DNA of 64,000 nucleotides from Halichondria panicea (taxonomy: Eukaryota; Porifera; Demospongiae; Suberitida; Halichondriidae). The notes beneath the pieces are model-generated. The model saw only the letters and a program-made list of their open reading frames with translations. It did no database searches and was not told where the DNA came from. Made by a program: the position numbers and the translations under genes. The stretch spans positions 2,266,001-2,330,000 of the forward strand of contig NC_087389.1 in assembly GCF_963675165.1 (NCBI RefSeq). The letters are read 5' to 3'. Numbering within the stretch: the stretch's first letter is position 1; each line of letters begins with the position of its first letter. Below, piece by piece: positions 34,601 through 50,331 of this stretch.

Positions 34601-36562
34601 AGGTGTGATTTTACTGGTTTTGAAGTCAAGATTGAAAAGAAGCAAATGATAGGATACTAGGTAAGTAAATGTATGAATAGCCCTAAAATTTGTCTTGAGG
34701 TATGGCTAGGCACAAAATGAAATGAAAGCACCGCAGGTGCTGATGCCTCGGTGGAGAGGTGCCAAAGCTACATAACATAAAGCTACTAATAGCCAGCTTT
34801 TATACACTATAATTATCATGATGAACATTTTTAATTTTGCTGCATGCAGAATCCAGAATCACAGGGAAACTCAAAGAGTGGGTAATGATCGACGCCAAAA
34901 GTTCAAGTTCAAGTCTTAATGGCTGCAAGTCAGCAGAGCTTTGCAGCTCTCTTCTCACTCTTGAAGCTATCAATAGCTAGCGTTCTAGTGCAGAGCTAGC
35001 TAGCGTTCTAGTGCAGAGCTAACTACTAAGTAGAGTAGCAACACTCGGTGAACAAGTTTTTGTTACGGACTCTTCTGAAAAGGCTGCAATGGCATTCCAA
35101 GTAAGCAAAACTAGGCATAACTCGAGAACGAAGTTTTATTTTGCAAATCCACAAATACCAAGCCAAGAAAACATGATTAGAAGCCTATAGAAACTCTTAC
35201 TTGCACTTCATTGATCCTTGAGCAGCTGAAACAGTCTACACACACAGACACACTACCGTATACCTCGCTTGCGCATGCGCACCGAGGCATAACTAGCTAG
35301 AAGTCATGTTCACTCTTGGTAGCACGTGCAGAAGATTTTACAACACTTAGCTTCTCTTTTTTATTTGTGGGGTAAGAACTGACTTATGACTATTGTAAAT
35401 GCATGATCACAGTAGTAGTACATGATGGTATTTATTGCTTCAGCTATTTATTTAAAGTGGGGATATCATACTTCTTGAGTTATTGGCCGATTTGTTGATT
35501 TCCACTAGCCATCTTTGCGGGGGAGCTTCTCCATAACTAAATTGAGTTTATATTTGAGACTCGGCAATATGCAATATTATCAATGTCCATATTATTGCAA
35601 TTAGATTTTGAAAATCACTATTCATGCTCTGATTTTGTTAGCGCAGTGTCAATGTGGCAAGAACTTGGACTGAGAAATCACTGGAAAAACATTGATAATT
35701 CAAGTATAATTATGTTTAGAAAGAACTTGGACTGATAAATCACTGGAAGAACATTGATAATTCAAGTATAATTATGTTTAGACAATGCTTATACCTTTTA
35801 TTGATTGCTTATTATTGATCATAAGCTTGCTCAAGCTTTTAATTTAGCAGAAACTGCCATTAGTGCATAAACATTTTATTGCAAGCTTAAGCTACATCCA
35901 TGGTCGCAGCTATAATTGAGGTTGCAACACAGACTGTTGTGAAATAGTGCTAATTGCCTGCATTTCCAATCCTCTACTATCTATGGACAGACAGACAGAC
36001 ACACACACACACTACCGTATACCTTGCTTGCGCATTATGCATACCGAGGCACATTACAACCTACAGCCATGCACCCACACCTTAGCTCATTAATTTTTTA
36101 CCACAGCTTACTTACGAGTGTGGTTTGGGGAAGCCAAACCCAAGAAGCAGAAAGTATCCTACCACTCCCTTAATTATTCATATTAATATGTGTTTGTTAC
36201 CGGTTTCCAGACCCTATTTTTGGGTCTGGCTTCCGCTTCCACGAAACGTACTAAGCCTAAACTGTTGATGAAAGTCGGTGAAACATGTATAATTGGCCTA
36301 ATAACTTACCGATGAACAGCACAACCAAAACAAGAAGAATGGCATAGTACACAGTCGTCCATACGGGTTGAATAGCAGAGAAAACGCTGCGACTGAATAT
36401 CCACTTCCATCTATAGATATTAAAACATACACAATAACTAAACAACTACAGCAATGTGACAACTTCTTACATGGACGGCTTCAGCAAGGGTAAGATCAGT
36501 AGCAAAGTGAGGCCAATTTCCACATAGAGGAATGCGGCCACAGCAGTCCACTGTAAACTCAT
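31622..36562 (-). CDS. BCAP31: B-cell receptor-associated protein 31/29 homologue (complete, 7 exons)
   Basis: An integral ER membrane protein that acts as cargo chaperone and sorting factor for membrane proteins leaving the ER. Exons in transcription order: 36471-36562, 36310-36410, 32272-32419, 32087-32216, 31920-31998, 31761-31861, 31622-31663. They sum to 693 nt (230 aa; human BCAP31 is 246 aa) with closed phases. The start MSLQWTAVAAFLYVEIG matches the family exactly at MSLQWTAVA. Three hydrophobic segments follow (about residues 5-25, 45-65 and 98-118), with the conserved block GQRNFYITGFALF. The rest is a C-terminal coiled coil ending ESTSAEYNRLAEEHQKLL. The protein ends KKDQ, a KKxx ER-retrieval signal, as in vertebrate BCAP31. 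Exon 2 to exon 3 spans a 3.9-kb repeat-filled intron. The start codon lies 244 bp from the divergent EFCAB12-like start. Confidence 0.93.
33880..33995. repeat. Short foldback element
   Basis: The left arm contains GGTATCTATGG..TATAGTGTCCC and the right arm GGGACACTATAA..CATAGATACC, with GAACATG in both flanks inverted. A related GGGACACTAT sequence occurs near 24540. No ORF. Confidence 0.65.
34725..35287 (+). repeat. Interspersed repeat family R1, plus-strand copy inside element A
   Basis: It starts GCACCGCAGGTGCTGATGCC and ends CTTGCGCATGCGCACCGAGG. A local triplication of GCGTTCTAGTGCAGAGCTA occurs around 34977-35020. A partial second copy precedes it at about 34187-34490. Confidence 0.72.
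35659..35782. repeat. Tandem duplication (about 62 bp x 2)
   Basis: Two adjacent copies begin AAGAACTTGGACTGA and end AATTATGTTTAGA, differing at a few bases. It lies inside element A, in BCAP31 intron 2. Confidence 0.8.
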
Positions 36563-36806
36563 GATTGGCTTTTGAATTATCTAGAATCTGACTATAAATG
36601 AGCATCAGAATTAGTGAGCAAAAGTCATGCAATAGATCAACACTTACGTGTGATATCCAAGTCAATCCACGATCGATTCCTAGATCCTGCCTGGCCTTTA
36701 CACTACGTTTTTGCTGACTGTTGAGTTCAAAGGTCATTGTTGACAACGCCCAGGAAGTGAAATACGTTTCCATGGAGACAAACAAGTCTTCACCGTAGCT
36801 GCAGAA
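36563..36806. promoter_or_regulatory. Divergent promoter between BCAP31 (-) and the EFCAB12-like gene (+)
   Basis: Only 244 bp separate the two start codons, so both 5' UTRs and core promoters must overlap or be shared. I see no clear TATA box. The geometry is typical of a bidirectional promoter pairing a housekeeping gene with another gene. Transcription start sites cannot be read from the sequence. Confidence 0.6.
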
Positions 36807-39168
36807 ATGACATACGAGTACAATCTTAGAAGACTGTTCTTGCCTCCAATTGAGAGCCTCCCAATTGAAGATCAGCTCACTCGCTACAGGCAAAGAGATC
36901 TCGTACCATCTCATCTACATCGCATTGGAACCCATTTGTTTGGAGGGTGTTCCTTTAATGCTCGTCGTAGAGTTGTAGATGCCTCTCAAAGTGGTGTGAT
37001 TCATCATACACTGCTAAACACATCTTTCGATGGCAGGACACATGAACGGTACGATAGAACATACGGTAGATTAGTTAAGTCACTGTCCGAACCATCTGTC
37101 AAGCTTTCTGAATCTGAGAGTAAATATCGTAAGTGGATTGCTGACAGGAAAGTGTTAAGACATGACCTTGACAGCCTTGGACCTACTGAGAGATGGCTAA
37201 CATCAAAAGAGCGAACTCCATTAGAAACTTCTCTGTTGACAAGATTGAGGAATGAGTCAAAAAAGAAAGACAGAGCAAATACAAAACCTGAGGTCGAAAT
37301 TTCTGAAGTAAGGAAACATACATACACGTACATCTAATACATGACGTAAATATATGTGCACATGCAAGCATGTATAAACAGTTCTGTCTCCACAAGAGTA
37401 ATTAATTTTTGTCTTACATGTAATTCAACGCTGCTAATAATCTTTACAGATTCCATCTGACACCTCAGAAGAAACATCTAAATCACCTACCCCCCAAAAA
37501 GTGCTACTGAAATTCAAGCGACAAATAATCAAGGAGATCTCAGATCTAGAACAATTCCTTGCAGCTAAGAGAAGGCGCTTCATTTCCTTACTAGCAGCCG
37601 CTGACAAGGCACATAACAGATACATATCCGTTTCTGAAATGCTGAGTGTACTGAACAAAATAAAAGCACCCTTGAGCCAGTCGGTTATCGAGATTTTGTT
37701 GCAAGTATTGGAGATCACAGACAATGGGCTATTGGATTACCAACAGCTCATTAATGGAAGTATTTCAGTAGTTATTGAAGAACACTTCGAATCACTGGAA
37801 TCAAAATTATTATTTGTGGAGGATGAAACTGACAAAATGGAGCCTGTCACTAGTGAAGATGTGTGGATCACACGAGCTGCAGATTTGGAAAAAAAGCACG
37901 GAGCTCCAGGCACACTCACGGGAGAGCATGGAACCAAGGCTAAACACTACAAGCAGGAGGAGGTGATGCAATTCTCGAAATTGATCAAATACTGCAAAGA
38001 AAACGGAATCATTCTTAATTGGCAAATGGCTGAGAAAGGTAAAATGTGTGGCATGCTGCTTACATGTAATAGCCACGAATTTCTGTATAACTAGAGCACT
38101 GCAAACCCTCTGCGTTAATTTGGGGTTTAATGAAGTCTGTACAGCCTCGAGTCCAAGTCAAGTGCACATCTAGGCCAACGAGGTTCAAGATTCTTAGCTT
38201 TTTTGCACTAGCAATCGCATCCAGGTGAGCAGACTCAGAATTAATACACAAAACGACAAACAGACTGACAGACTACTATAACCCGAGTCGGCGCGGCGCG
38301 TCCTCGGGTTAATTAGAGTAGACACATCGTACTTATTGGTCATTACTCATTAGTTGCTATTATATAATCCAATACTGTACTGTTTTCAACCAGGCACTTG
38401 TTTTTAACCACGCACACACACGAAACAGCTCTGCTTAGTCCACCGGACAAGCCTAAGCAGGAATGTCTAGGGGAGTTACGACAAGCTGGGCTTTCACTGC
38501 TTTCTAGACATTTTGCCGAATCTCCTCAGGAACAAGCTCAAATAAAACAGAGAGATACATACGAGGGGTTCGGCAAAGCTTACAAGGAGCTAAGGGGAAA
38601 AGGAAAAGCGACCTTTATGAGACTACCCACTGGGGCTGCAAGAGTGAAAGCAAAAACTGATTGCTGGCTAACTTATGATGAATACTTGAAATTAACGAAG
38701 TGAGTTGTGTCACTGCGCTCAACACATAATAATTATAATTATGCATGCTGCAAAATATTATACATGTAAACATAATTATAGGCCAACGTTACTATACGCG
38801 ACTGTTAGGGCTACCCACTACAATTATTATGACATTGTTGGGAGGATGTGTGCATGTTTTATAAAATGCTTTGTTTGCACACACCCAAACATTGTAGACG
38901 CATCCGATCAAAGCCAGGTTTTAAGTACAAAGATCATGGACTTCCAGACAACAATGCTTTTTGGCCTGGAGCTCTCCTGGATAAACTACGGTTATGGATG
39001 CCTCAAGAAACGCTTCTTGATAAACCGTACTCCCTCTACAACGTATTTCAACCAGTTCAACAACCAAGTATCTACAATCCGATCGTCGAGCAAAAGATGT
39101 CATGGCCTGAGAATACATCTGGCTATGTTCAGTTTGGTAGCCAGGATAGAAAACAATATCAATTGTAG
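36807..39168 (+). CDS. EF-hand protein similar to EFCAB12 (complete, 4 exons)
   Basis: Exons 36807-37307, 37450-38038, 38429-38699 and 38898-39168 (TAG). They sum to 1632 nt (543 aa) with closed phases. The N-terminus is basic. A block RKWIADRKVLRHDLDSLG..ERWL resembles EFCAB12, whose human form is about 570 aa. A degenerate EF-hand pair follows near residues 200-260 (ADKAHNRYISVSEM and ITDNGLLDYQQ), neither loop with the full set of calcium ligands. The C-terminal tail has AFWPGALLDKLRLWMPQ and SGYVQFGSQDRKQYQL. Exon 3's acceptor (AAACAG|CT) is chosen because it alone keeps phase; nearer acceptors lead to a stop. An ATTAAA signal lies at 39227-39232. The EF-hand family is clear. The EFCAB12 identity, and hence a ciliary or sperm role, is moderately supported. 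Confidence 0.7.
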
Positions 39169-39190
39169 ACATGCACACACACACACACAC

Positions 39191-39297
39191 AATTGTCTTT
39201 GTGGTTCCACATGCAACTATTTTCGAATTAAATGATATAACACAATATTGTCTTTGTGGTTCCACATGCAACTATATTCGAATTAAATGATATACAC
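39191..39297. repeat. Tandem duplication (about 53 bp x 2) downstream of the EFCAB12-like gene
   Basis: Both copies contain TTGTCTTTGTGGTTCCACAT and GAATTAAATGATATA. Each therefore carries an ATTAAA polyadenylation-like hexamer. An (AC)n run precedes it at about 39170-39190. Confidence 0.8.
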
Positions 39298-39325
39298 TTG
39301 TACGAAAGTGAACCGTTTTGAGTAA

Positions 39326-40363
39326 TTAAGAGCAGAGCGTCTTTGAACTATCATTATCTAAGTACTTCTTGTACCTCTCTTTACACTTGTCTTCAGCTCC
39401 AATCCACTGACACACTAGCAGGAAGTTTGCTGGGTTCAATCGTGCAGCAACATTGAAGTTTCCTTGTACACTAGCAATCGGTTCAGCGTCTCTGTTCCCT
39501 GAGAGGACACCTACTACTCTTCGCTCATATTTCTTGCTCTCTTCATTGTAGTCCCAGGTGTAGAGTCCTGCTCCAGAAGAACCATGCCAGGCATCACCAC
39601 GGAAATATATCAAATGGGGAGACTCTGTATCAATCTTGGTCTGAACATACCAGTACGCATTAGTCTCTTTGTCATCTGGGAAGCTAACGTACTCAACTTT
39701 AGAATCTGCACCATGCGTGATGACTTTACCATCACAAAACATTCCGCTTAATCCAGGAGCAATAAAATCTCTTTCGTCTCCCATATCAGTGGCTAGTTCG
39801 AGAATGGCAACATCGTAATCGTCCCAATCTTTGTTTACATGCTGTTTAGATTCAGATAAATCTTTCCATCCAGAGGGCACAAAAAAGCGTTTGACATAGC
39901 CCCATTTCGTAGTACCATCCGGTTGAAGATATCCGGCTCGGAGGAAAAACAAAGCAGACTGTCGGTATTGTTGACCATCATGCACACAATGGGCAGCAGT
40001 TAGTATATGGCTCTTGGAGACCATTATGCCAGAGCAGCCGGTTGATACTCTCATGATTGCTGTGTAAGGGAATTTCTCTCCATCTGTAGCAGGGTCAATT
40101 CTCACTCGATCATCATCCCCAAAAACAACTCTCTTGTGTCGGGTCAGACGCGAAGAGTGCAGTAACTTATTGGACTGAGTAAGTGTCCATTGCGGCAAAG
40201 ACAGAATAACTTCTTCAGAATCAATCTTTCCTGAGTTCACCCAATATGTTTCCCAGGCTAACTTGAGATTGTACGAGTCAGTCTGATTGGAATTCAGCAT
40301 GGGTAGAGACAGTACCATTGATGGGATGAGAGCCAGCAAAATGTGGTAAACTAGAGAGGTCAT
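39326..40363 (-). CDS. Secreted trypsin-like serine protease, PRSS23/PRSS35 family (intronless)
   Basis: A single 345-aa open frame from ATG at 40361-40363 (MTSLVYHILLALIP, a signal peptide) to the stop at 39326. An in-frame extension upstream starts only at GTG, so this ATG is preferred. A basic site RHKR (residues ~75-78) before VVFGDDDRV marks likely propeptide cleavage, as in PRSS23. The catalytic triad is visible: His125 in LTAAHC, Asp184 in YDVAILEL and Ser263 in GSSGAG. The oxyanion segment lacks the usual GDSGGP, as is usual in the PRSS23/35 branch, which is also intronless in its coding part in vertebrates. Two paired cysteines (STGCSG and AAHC) fit the fold. A TATA-like TATAATATATA lies about 45 bp upstream (40408-40418). 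Substrate unknown. It is tail-to-tail with the EFCAB12-like gene. Confidence 0.88.
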   Translation of the reverse strand: MTSLVYHILLALIPSMVLSLPMLNSNQTDSYNLKLAWETYWVNSGKIDSEEVILSLPQWTLTQSNKLLHSSRLTRHKRVVFGDDDRVRIDPATDGEKFPYTAIMRVSTGCSGIMVSKSHILTAAHCVHDGQQYRQSALFFLRAGYLQPDGTTKWGYVKRFFVPSGWKDLSESKQHVNKDWDDYDVAILELATDMGDERDFIAPGLSGMFCDGKVITHGADSKVEYVSFPDDKETNAYWYVQTKIDTESPHLIYFRGDAWHGSSGAGLYTWDYNEESKKYERRVVGVLSGNRDAEPIASVQGNFNVAARLNPANFLLVCQWIGAEDKCKERYKKYLDNDSSKTLCS

Positions 40364-40773
40364 CCCTCCTCTCTTGTTTCCTTGATCAATACACGACACA
40401 CGGACAGATATATATTATACTCGGTCTCTTCTTGTTTACTTCAATGTTCCTTAGCTAGATCATAGATAGAACTATGGCTAGATCTAGCTGCATATTGATC
40501 AAATTTCGCGGCGCTGCGCTTTTGTTCTGCAGATAATGGGCGGAAGTAAACAAACATCCTTTGGGAGTGGCTAGTATTGCACAAGCATTTCATGTGTGGT
40601 GGCAATAATTATAATCATCCTCTACAATACAGTTAAGTGTACCTAGTCACTATGCTCAAGTTTGTATAACTTTACGAATGACACGTACAAGGAGTACAGA
40701 AACAGGGATAAAAATGTTGCAAAGAAGTGCATGAAACGGGAAGATAAATAATCTTGTACAAAGGTGGTTAATA

Positions 40774-45653
<4,880 letters not shown>

Positions 45654-45771
45654 TTTTTCCCGCTTCATAAATATTACAAAAATTGGTCATGTGACAAATA
45701 AATGGGCTTCAAGTAGAAAACACTAGATGTCAAAGACCTGGGGTTTTTCTGTGCCGGGTCTATGCATGACA
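45654..45771. promoter_or_regulatory. Divergent promoter between CCDC77 (-) and the RYBP-like gene (+)
   Basis: There are 118 bp between the two start codons. This is so short that 5' UTRs probably overlap the opposite core promoter. No TATA box is evident. Confidence 0.6.
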
Positions 45772-48700
45772 ATGGATCACAGTCTTCTAATCTACGAGTG
45801 GTCTTGCCCCTCATGCACATTCAGTAATAAACCAGGGTCCTTCAAATGCCAGGTCTGTGGTACCCCTAAAGGAACTGCTACAAGGCAAACGAAGTAAGCA
45901 CTGGCTATTATTGTACTACTGGAGTTTGCAGAATCTTTGCAACACATGAATAAAAGTGTTGGGCACTGTGCGTTCCTTAAATGGGAAATGCTCATACTCC
46001 CATTTAAGTAGTAAAACCAGAGATAAAAACGAGAAATGGATTGGAAACGAATCACGTGCTCCCGGTCCCATAAGCTGCATGCTAAGATACAGCCGTGTTT
46101 CGCTCCCTACCCCCGGGAAAACTACTTTGGCTGTTTTGGAAAAGTCAGACCTTTCCAAGCCCTCCCACAACTTCTATTTGATGTCCCTTTATACTGGTAT
46201 CATTTGGAAATAACGGCATTTTTTGGGGGATTGCTAGGAAGTAGCTAGAGGTATAGAAACATTGCTTTCAGATGTTTCTGTACCAATAACACCTAGATTA
46301 TAGCTAGAAATAAGTAGTGTAAAAATAAGTAGTGTACTGTGTGTCATATAGCCTCAAATATCAAACAGAAATGAAGTCAGCAGCAGGATTCTCACACTGA
46401 CAGTAAGACAATCATTTGTCTCTTTTTTGTGTCTTTGGCCATTTTTTTCATGTACAGTAGGCGGCCTCGATTAAACCCCGGAGCGCAACGTGAATAGTTT
46501 TCGAGGCACTAAGTGTTTCCTATCTATTTCTCTCTTTTAACTATGGTAAAACAGACCACAGTGTGTACACACAGAGCAGGTAGGTACGACAAGGTCAAAA
46601 GGTCACTAATGAATTTGTCACGTGAGCTTATGTTTTGTAGCGAAAATAGCAAGTGAACTTTTGACGTCAGGGAACCGCCTAAAACTACAGGCCACTATCT
46701 ATTAACCTCAAATAAGGGCCGCTCATTGAATTGTGGAGAGTTAATGGCCTCTCCAAAAATGAGTTTAACTCGCCTACTGGCAAGACTCCATCAGTAAAGC
46801 CCAAGCACAATGAATATTTATAACTCTTTCACATGAGTGACATGACCGTATTATTTAATATAATATTATAAAGTTTAATGCACACAATACAGTATTTTTC
46901 TGGTAACATTTCCCAGGCAGCTATGGTCCAGTCTTTGTTATCAGCGTAATGGCCAGTGCCTGAGAGTAAAGTTTAAAATTTGTGATATACCTAACACGCT
47001 TGAAATTCACCGAGACAATTGAAGTGCAATCAAACCTGAGCTGATTGTTGTATGAACATGGTCTAGTATTTCAATGACAACATAGCGAACTGTCTTCCAT
47101 TTCTTTTTGATATCATACTCAGCTCTTGAATCAACGTATTAACTGTTTGTTGATCCTGGTCCCATTCTCTTCACCACTGACTATTACATGTAGAGCCCTT
47201 GTAATCACTGTCTTCAGAACTACCATGCACAATTTTCGTTGTCACTAGAGTGGCGCAACAAGTCTGTTGTGTTTTGTGTTCCTCCTTATACAGGAATTTC
47301 CAATTATAACAACGATGATGGATCAATCAGCCACCTGATTCTGTTTAGGGGAATCTGTTTCAGTAATTTGTGGACCTGCAAGTAGAACCTGCAAGTAGAT
47401 AAAAAAGACTCTGTTACAAATACATGTAGCTAGATATAAATATTATTAGTTCTGACACAACTATCTTGCACTTTATTAGCTGTTGAAAGATGCACTTCTG
47501 ATGCCATGCCCTCATTCAACAGGCAGTCCAACAGCTCTACAGATTAAGGATCCATCTTGTTGTAAATAATTATCTGGCACACGGTTCAAAGTACAAATAT
47601 GCATGGCATGCAAGCCTGACCAGTCATTATTTGTGACCTTTTGACCTTGTCGGACCTCCTCTGGTGTACACATAACCCATATTATAAGGAACGTGTAACG
47701 CTCTATGTTTTTTCACTGGTGTGTTGAAAGATTCTGCAAACTCCAGTATTAAACAATCAATGCTTTTCATCGTCATTCTATTAAATTGAGACGAATAGCA
47801 TGCAGCGTATCTTCAACATTGTTGCCATAGCTTTTATATCTAATATGTTTGTCGTATAATATCATAGAGAGAGATTGGAAACGAGGTCACGTGAATTCAA
47901 TTTCATGTCACTATCCTCGTTACAGAAGTATGGTGGCCCCAGCTACACAAACAAAATGCACAAAAAAGTAACAGCTAGTGTTGGTATTCTTTCTCTGTAC
48001 AAGTTTATTGCCCCATGACCAACAGATCTGTATGGACAAAAAAGCACACTATTCAGATTAGAAGACTAGTTCCAGAATCAAATCTATATCAGAAGCGATA
48101 ATTTTTATAATTGGAACCACTAGTTCAAAAGTATAAGCTCTTGGTTGTAGCCCCCTCACAAAAAGCTACTTATATTCCCCCTCATATTCAATCTATTTAC
48201 TCACCAATTATAAGCACATACATCCTAAAAACTAGCTGAAGCAATAGAGTTGAAGATATTTAAGGAATTATCTCAACTGGTCCTACAATACTACCAAGGG
48301 CGTTTAAAAGAAGAGAGGGCATGCTACTCACTATCTAGTACCAGGAGTGCATACAAGTATCAGAGGAGGTACGACACGCATGCCTCGATCAGGCTAATTG
48401 CCTCTGCAAAAATCTTGAGTGTGGGCGGAATTATGCCTTGATTATCCGCCCATGCTCAACGTTATTGCAGAGGCAATTAGCCTAATCGAGGCACGCGTGT
48501 CGTATACCTCCTCTGTGCTAGTATAGTATCTAGCAGAATTTAAACGTGGGCGGAGGAATGTGTGAATTTGCATAAAAATAGCACATTCATCTGCCCACGT
48601 TTGAACTCTGCTCTTTTGCTGGTGCATGCCTTAATTCTCTTTTATACGCCCTCGGTACTACAGGCGAGATACATAATAGTGGTGCCTACAAGCTGGTTTA

Positions 48701-49253
48701 CACAGATCCAGCCCCTACAATAGTATCAAGCAATGACAGACACAGGCATTAATGCTCCCTAACTAACCTGGCTTACCTCGTGAGTACAGAAATTCTCTGC
48801 CTTCTTTATCTTTGTTTTATCTATGGTATATCCCTGTAGGTATCACTCCTCGACAGTAGAACAGCAGTTTCTGGCTGAGACAATGTCACAGCGGCTACAT
48901 GGGCTACAAACAGCACGAGCAGCGAACACAGCAAAAAATCTAACTAATGCTAGTAGCAATAGCAGTGTCACAGAAGCAGAGGGTGACGCCAGTACAGCTA
49001 ATGACAGTTGTGGAACATCAAGTAGAACGCATCCAGTAATGAGCAAGAAGATCAAGAGTCAGAGCGGCCTAAAAGCTAACCGAGAGGATTATTTGTGGTA
49101 AGTACATGTAGGCTGTTTGCAGCTCACTTGGAAGTTTGGGGTAAATGGTAAATTGCAAACCTGCATATAGAGTACATGTAGTGAAGTACGTGTTTTAATT
49201 ATGTGAACAGGTACACTGTCTCAAGCAGTTTTTTTACCTTTTGCCCCAAGTGA
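45772..49253 (+). CDS. Small RanBP2-type zinc-finger protein, RYBP/YAF2-like (3 exons)
   Basis: Exons 45772-45893, 48840-49097 and a proposed last exon 49211-49253 (TGA). They total 423 nt (140 aa) with closed phases. Exon 1 holds one RanBP2-type zinc finger, with the order W-S-C-P-S-C..SNKPG..K-C-Q-V-C-G, followed by KGTATRQTK. Both the finger and the 'KGT.TR' tail resemble RYBP/YAF2, cofactors of Polycomb repressive complex 1. Exon 2 is a serine/threonine/alanine-rich linker ending KSQSGLKANREDYL. Exon 3 adds WYTVSSSFFTFCPK, which could correspond loosely to RYBP's C-terminal strand pair (LKNVDRS...TVGDLTVIITDF), but similarity is weak. An alternative is a different RanBP2-finger protein. 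The last exon rests on splice sites and phase only. Confidence 0.6.
45894..48839 (+). other. Intron 1 of the RYBP-like gene (2.9 kb)
   Basis: AT-rich, no recognised exon. It contains termini-like fragments of the CCATAGATAG family near 46040 and 47875 (GATTGGAAACGA..TCACGTG) and a foldback at about 48293-48657. The stretch 46440-47800 shows nothing I can name. Confidence 0.65.
48293..48657. mobile_element. 365-bp foldback MITE
   Basis: The ends are inverted: ACCAAGGGCGTTTAAAAGAA on the left against ACCGAGGGCGTATAAAAGAG on the right. The inner arms carry about 75 bp of inverted identity (GAGGCAATTAGCC; CGACACGCATGCC/CACGCGTGTCG). It has no ORF and lies in intron 1 of the RYBP-like gene. Confidence 0.75.
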
Positions 49254-49324
49254 GCTGCAAAGGGCAGTACAAGTGACTGTACAGTAGTTGGTCTCATTTG
49301 GTTAAATATCCAACAATAATTATA

Positions 49325-50167
49325 CAGTGGAGCCTCCCCCTCCAGGGTTTCATCTAGGATTAAGTGTGGGAGGGGGTACGTTTTGAGTTATCGCACCCCA
49401 GAGGAATCAGCTTGAGAGAGGAGATACAGGATTTGCAACCTTTGACCTTTTATTGCATTCTTCGAAACCACAAGATATGGAAATTATCCTTTCGTGGCTT
49501 AGGGTATAGATTTTGATGTACTGGCTTGCTGCACTGGATAGATCTAGGTATATAGTAAGCTTTCCAACCAGGTAAATAAAGAACAGAAACGCTAAGCTGC
49601 TATATGCAGCAAAGGTTAAAAACCCAGAACAAGAATATTTAATCCTTCATTAAACGTGACCCTATATTGACCCTGGCATTTCTCCTCTGACTAGTTCCGT
49701 ATTAGTCTCGAGGCCAGACTTCTCCCAGGGGAGAGAGCCTGGCAAACAGAGTCGGGTTATCGGACAGTCAAAAAAGGGGCGTGACATAAATGAGCGTGCT
49801 GACAATAATGCTAAAACTGGCTAGCTATTATCTCTACTCCCTTACTGATTTGAAAGATGTTCTGTATTTGAAATCATTTTTAGTTGATATAATTATAATT
49901 ATCGGAATTTAAGCTGGCATAGTTTTAAAAACGACAAGGTCAAGTTCCAACCTCCTCTGTGAATTGGAGTCATGTGACAGTTTAGTTGCATTCTTGCAAA
50001 TCTGACTGGAAATGTAAATTTTGACATCTGAACCAAGAAAAGTGACACACCCTCTCCCTGGCACATGTCGATCACGTGCAAGGGAGTGGTCTGGCTCCAG
50101 ACTAGTTCCATATTGCACATCATAATTATAATGTGACGATGACAAACATGTTGGGGAGGTTCCACTG
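49325..50167. mobile_element. 843-bp TA-flanked element with CAGTGGAxCCTCCCC termini
   Basis: The left end is CAGTGGAGCCTCCCC and the right end inverted is CAGTGGAACCTCCCC. TA lies on both sides (49323-49324 and 50168-50169). This fits the mariner/pogo superfamily. No transposase frame was found, so it is probably a non-autonomous relative of the pogo-type MITEs. Confidence 0.72.
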
Positions 50168-50331
50168 TATATCTACCATTGCTTTATGAGCTACAATAAT
50201 TATAATCATGCAACATACACCGATGTTTATAAAAGATCGGTGGTGAAAAGGTTGATTTTAAGTACTTTGTATCGTATTTGGGCCTCTCTTTAGGGGTGGC
50301 CTTTGACCGTACAGGTAAATATAAGGTAAAT

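Larger units (their letters stand above)
34499..35986. mobile_element. CCATAGATAG-family inverted-repeat element, copy A
   Basis: It begins CCATAGATAGTAGAGGAAGG and ends with the inverted TCCTCTACTATCTATGG; the right terminal repeat is shorter and more diverged beyond about 20 bp. Both flanks are (GACA)n microsatellite. The interior carries an R1 copy (34725-35287) and a tandem duplication (about 35659-35782). It shows no ORF, so it is non-autonomous. The same termini bound the elements at 50332-51793 and 58896-61145. Confidence 0.7.
32420..36309 (-). other. BCAP31 intron 2 (3.9 kb, mobile-element rich)
   Basis: No exon of any recognised gene lies here. Content: an R1 fragment near 32720-32780; a repeat starting near 32880 (GGCTCTCTGAAGTACGGCCA) shared with 56170; proline/glycine-coding low-complexity repeats at 33340-33660; a foldback at about 33880-33995; an A16 tract near 34062; R1 copies; and an inverted-repeat element at 34499-35986. 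Confidence 0.75.

Noticed and set aside
36438..36914. 158-codon minus-strand open frame over the divergent promoter
   Set aside because: It overlaps BCAP31 exon 1 in a different frame and the EFCAB12-like start on the other strand. The true BCAP31 frame has an exact family N-terminus and a good donor.
38705..39235. 176-codon plus-strand open frame
   Set aside because: It overlaps EFCAB12-like exon 4 in the wrong frame and has no family resemblance.
40364..40399. Upstream extension of the serine protease to a GTG codon
   Set aside because: The ATG at 40361-40363 opens directly onto a signal peptide, and no ATG lies further upstream in frame.
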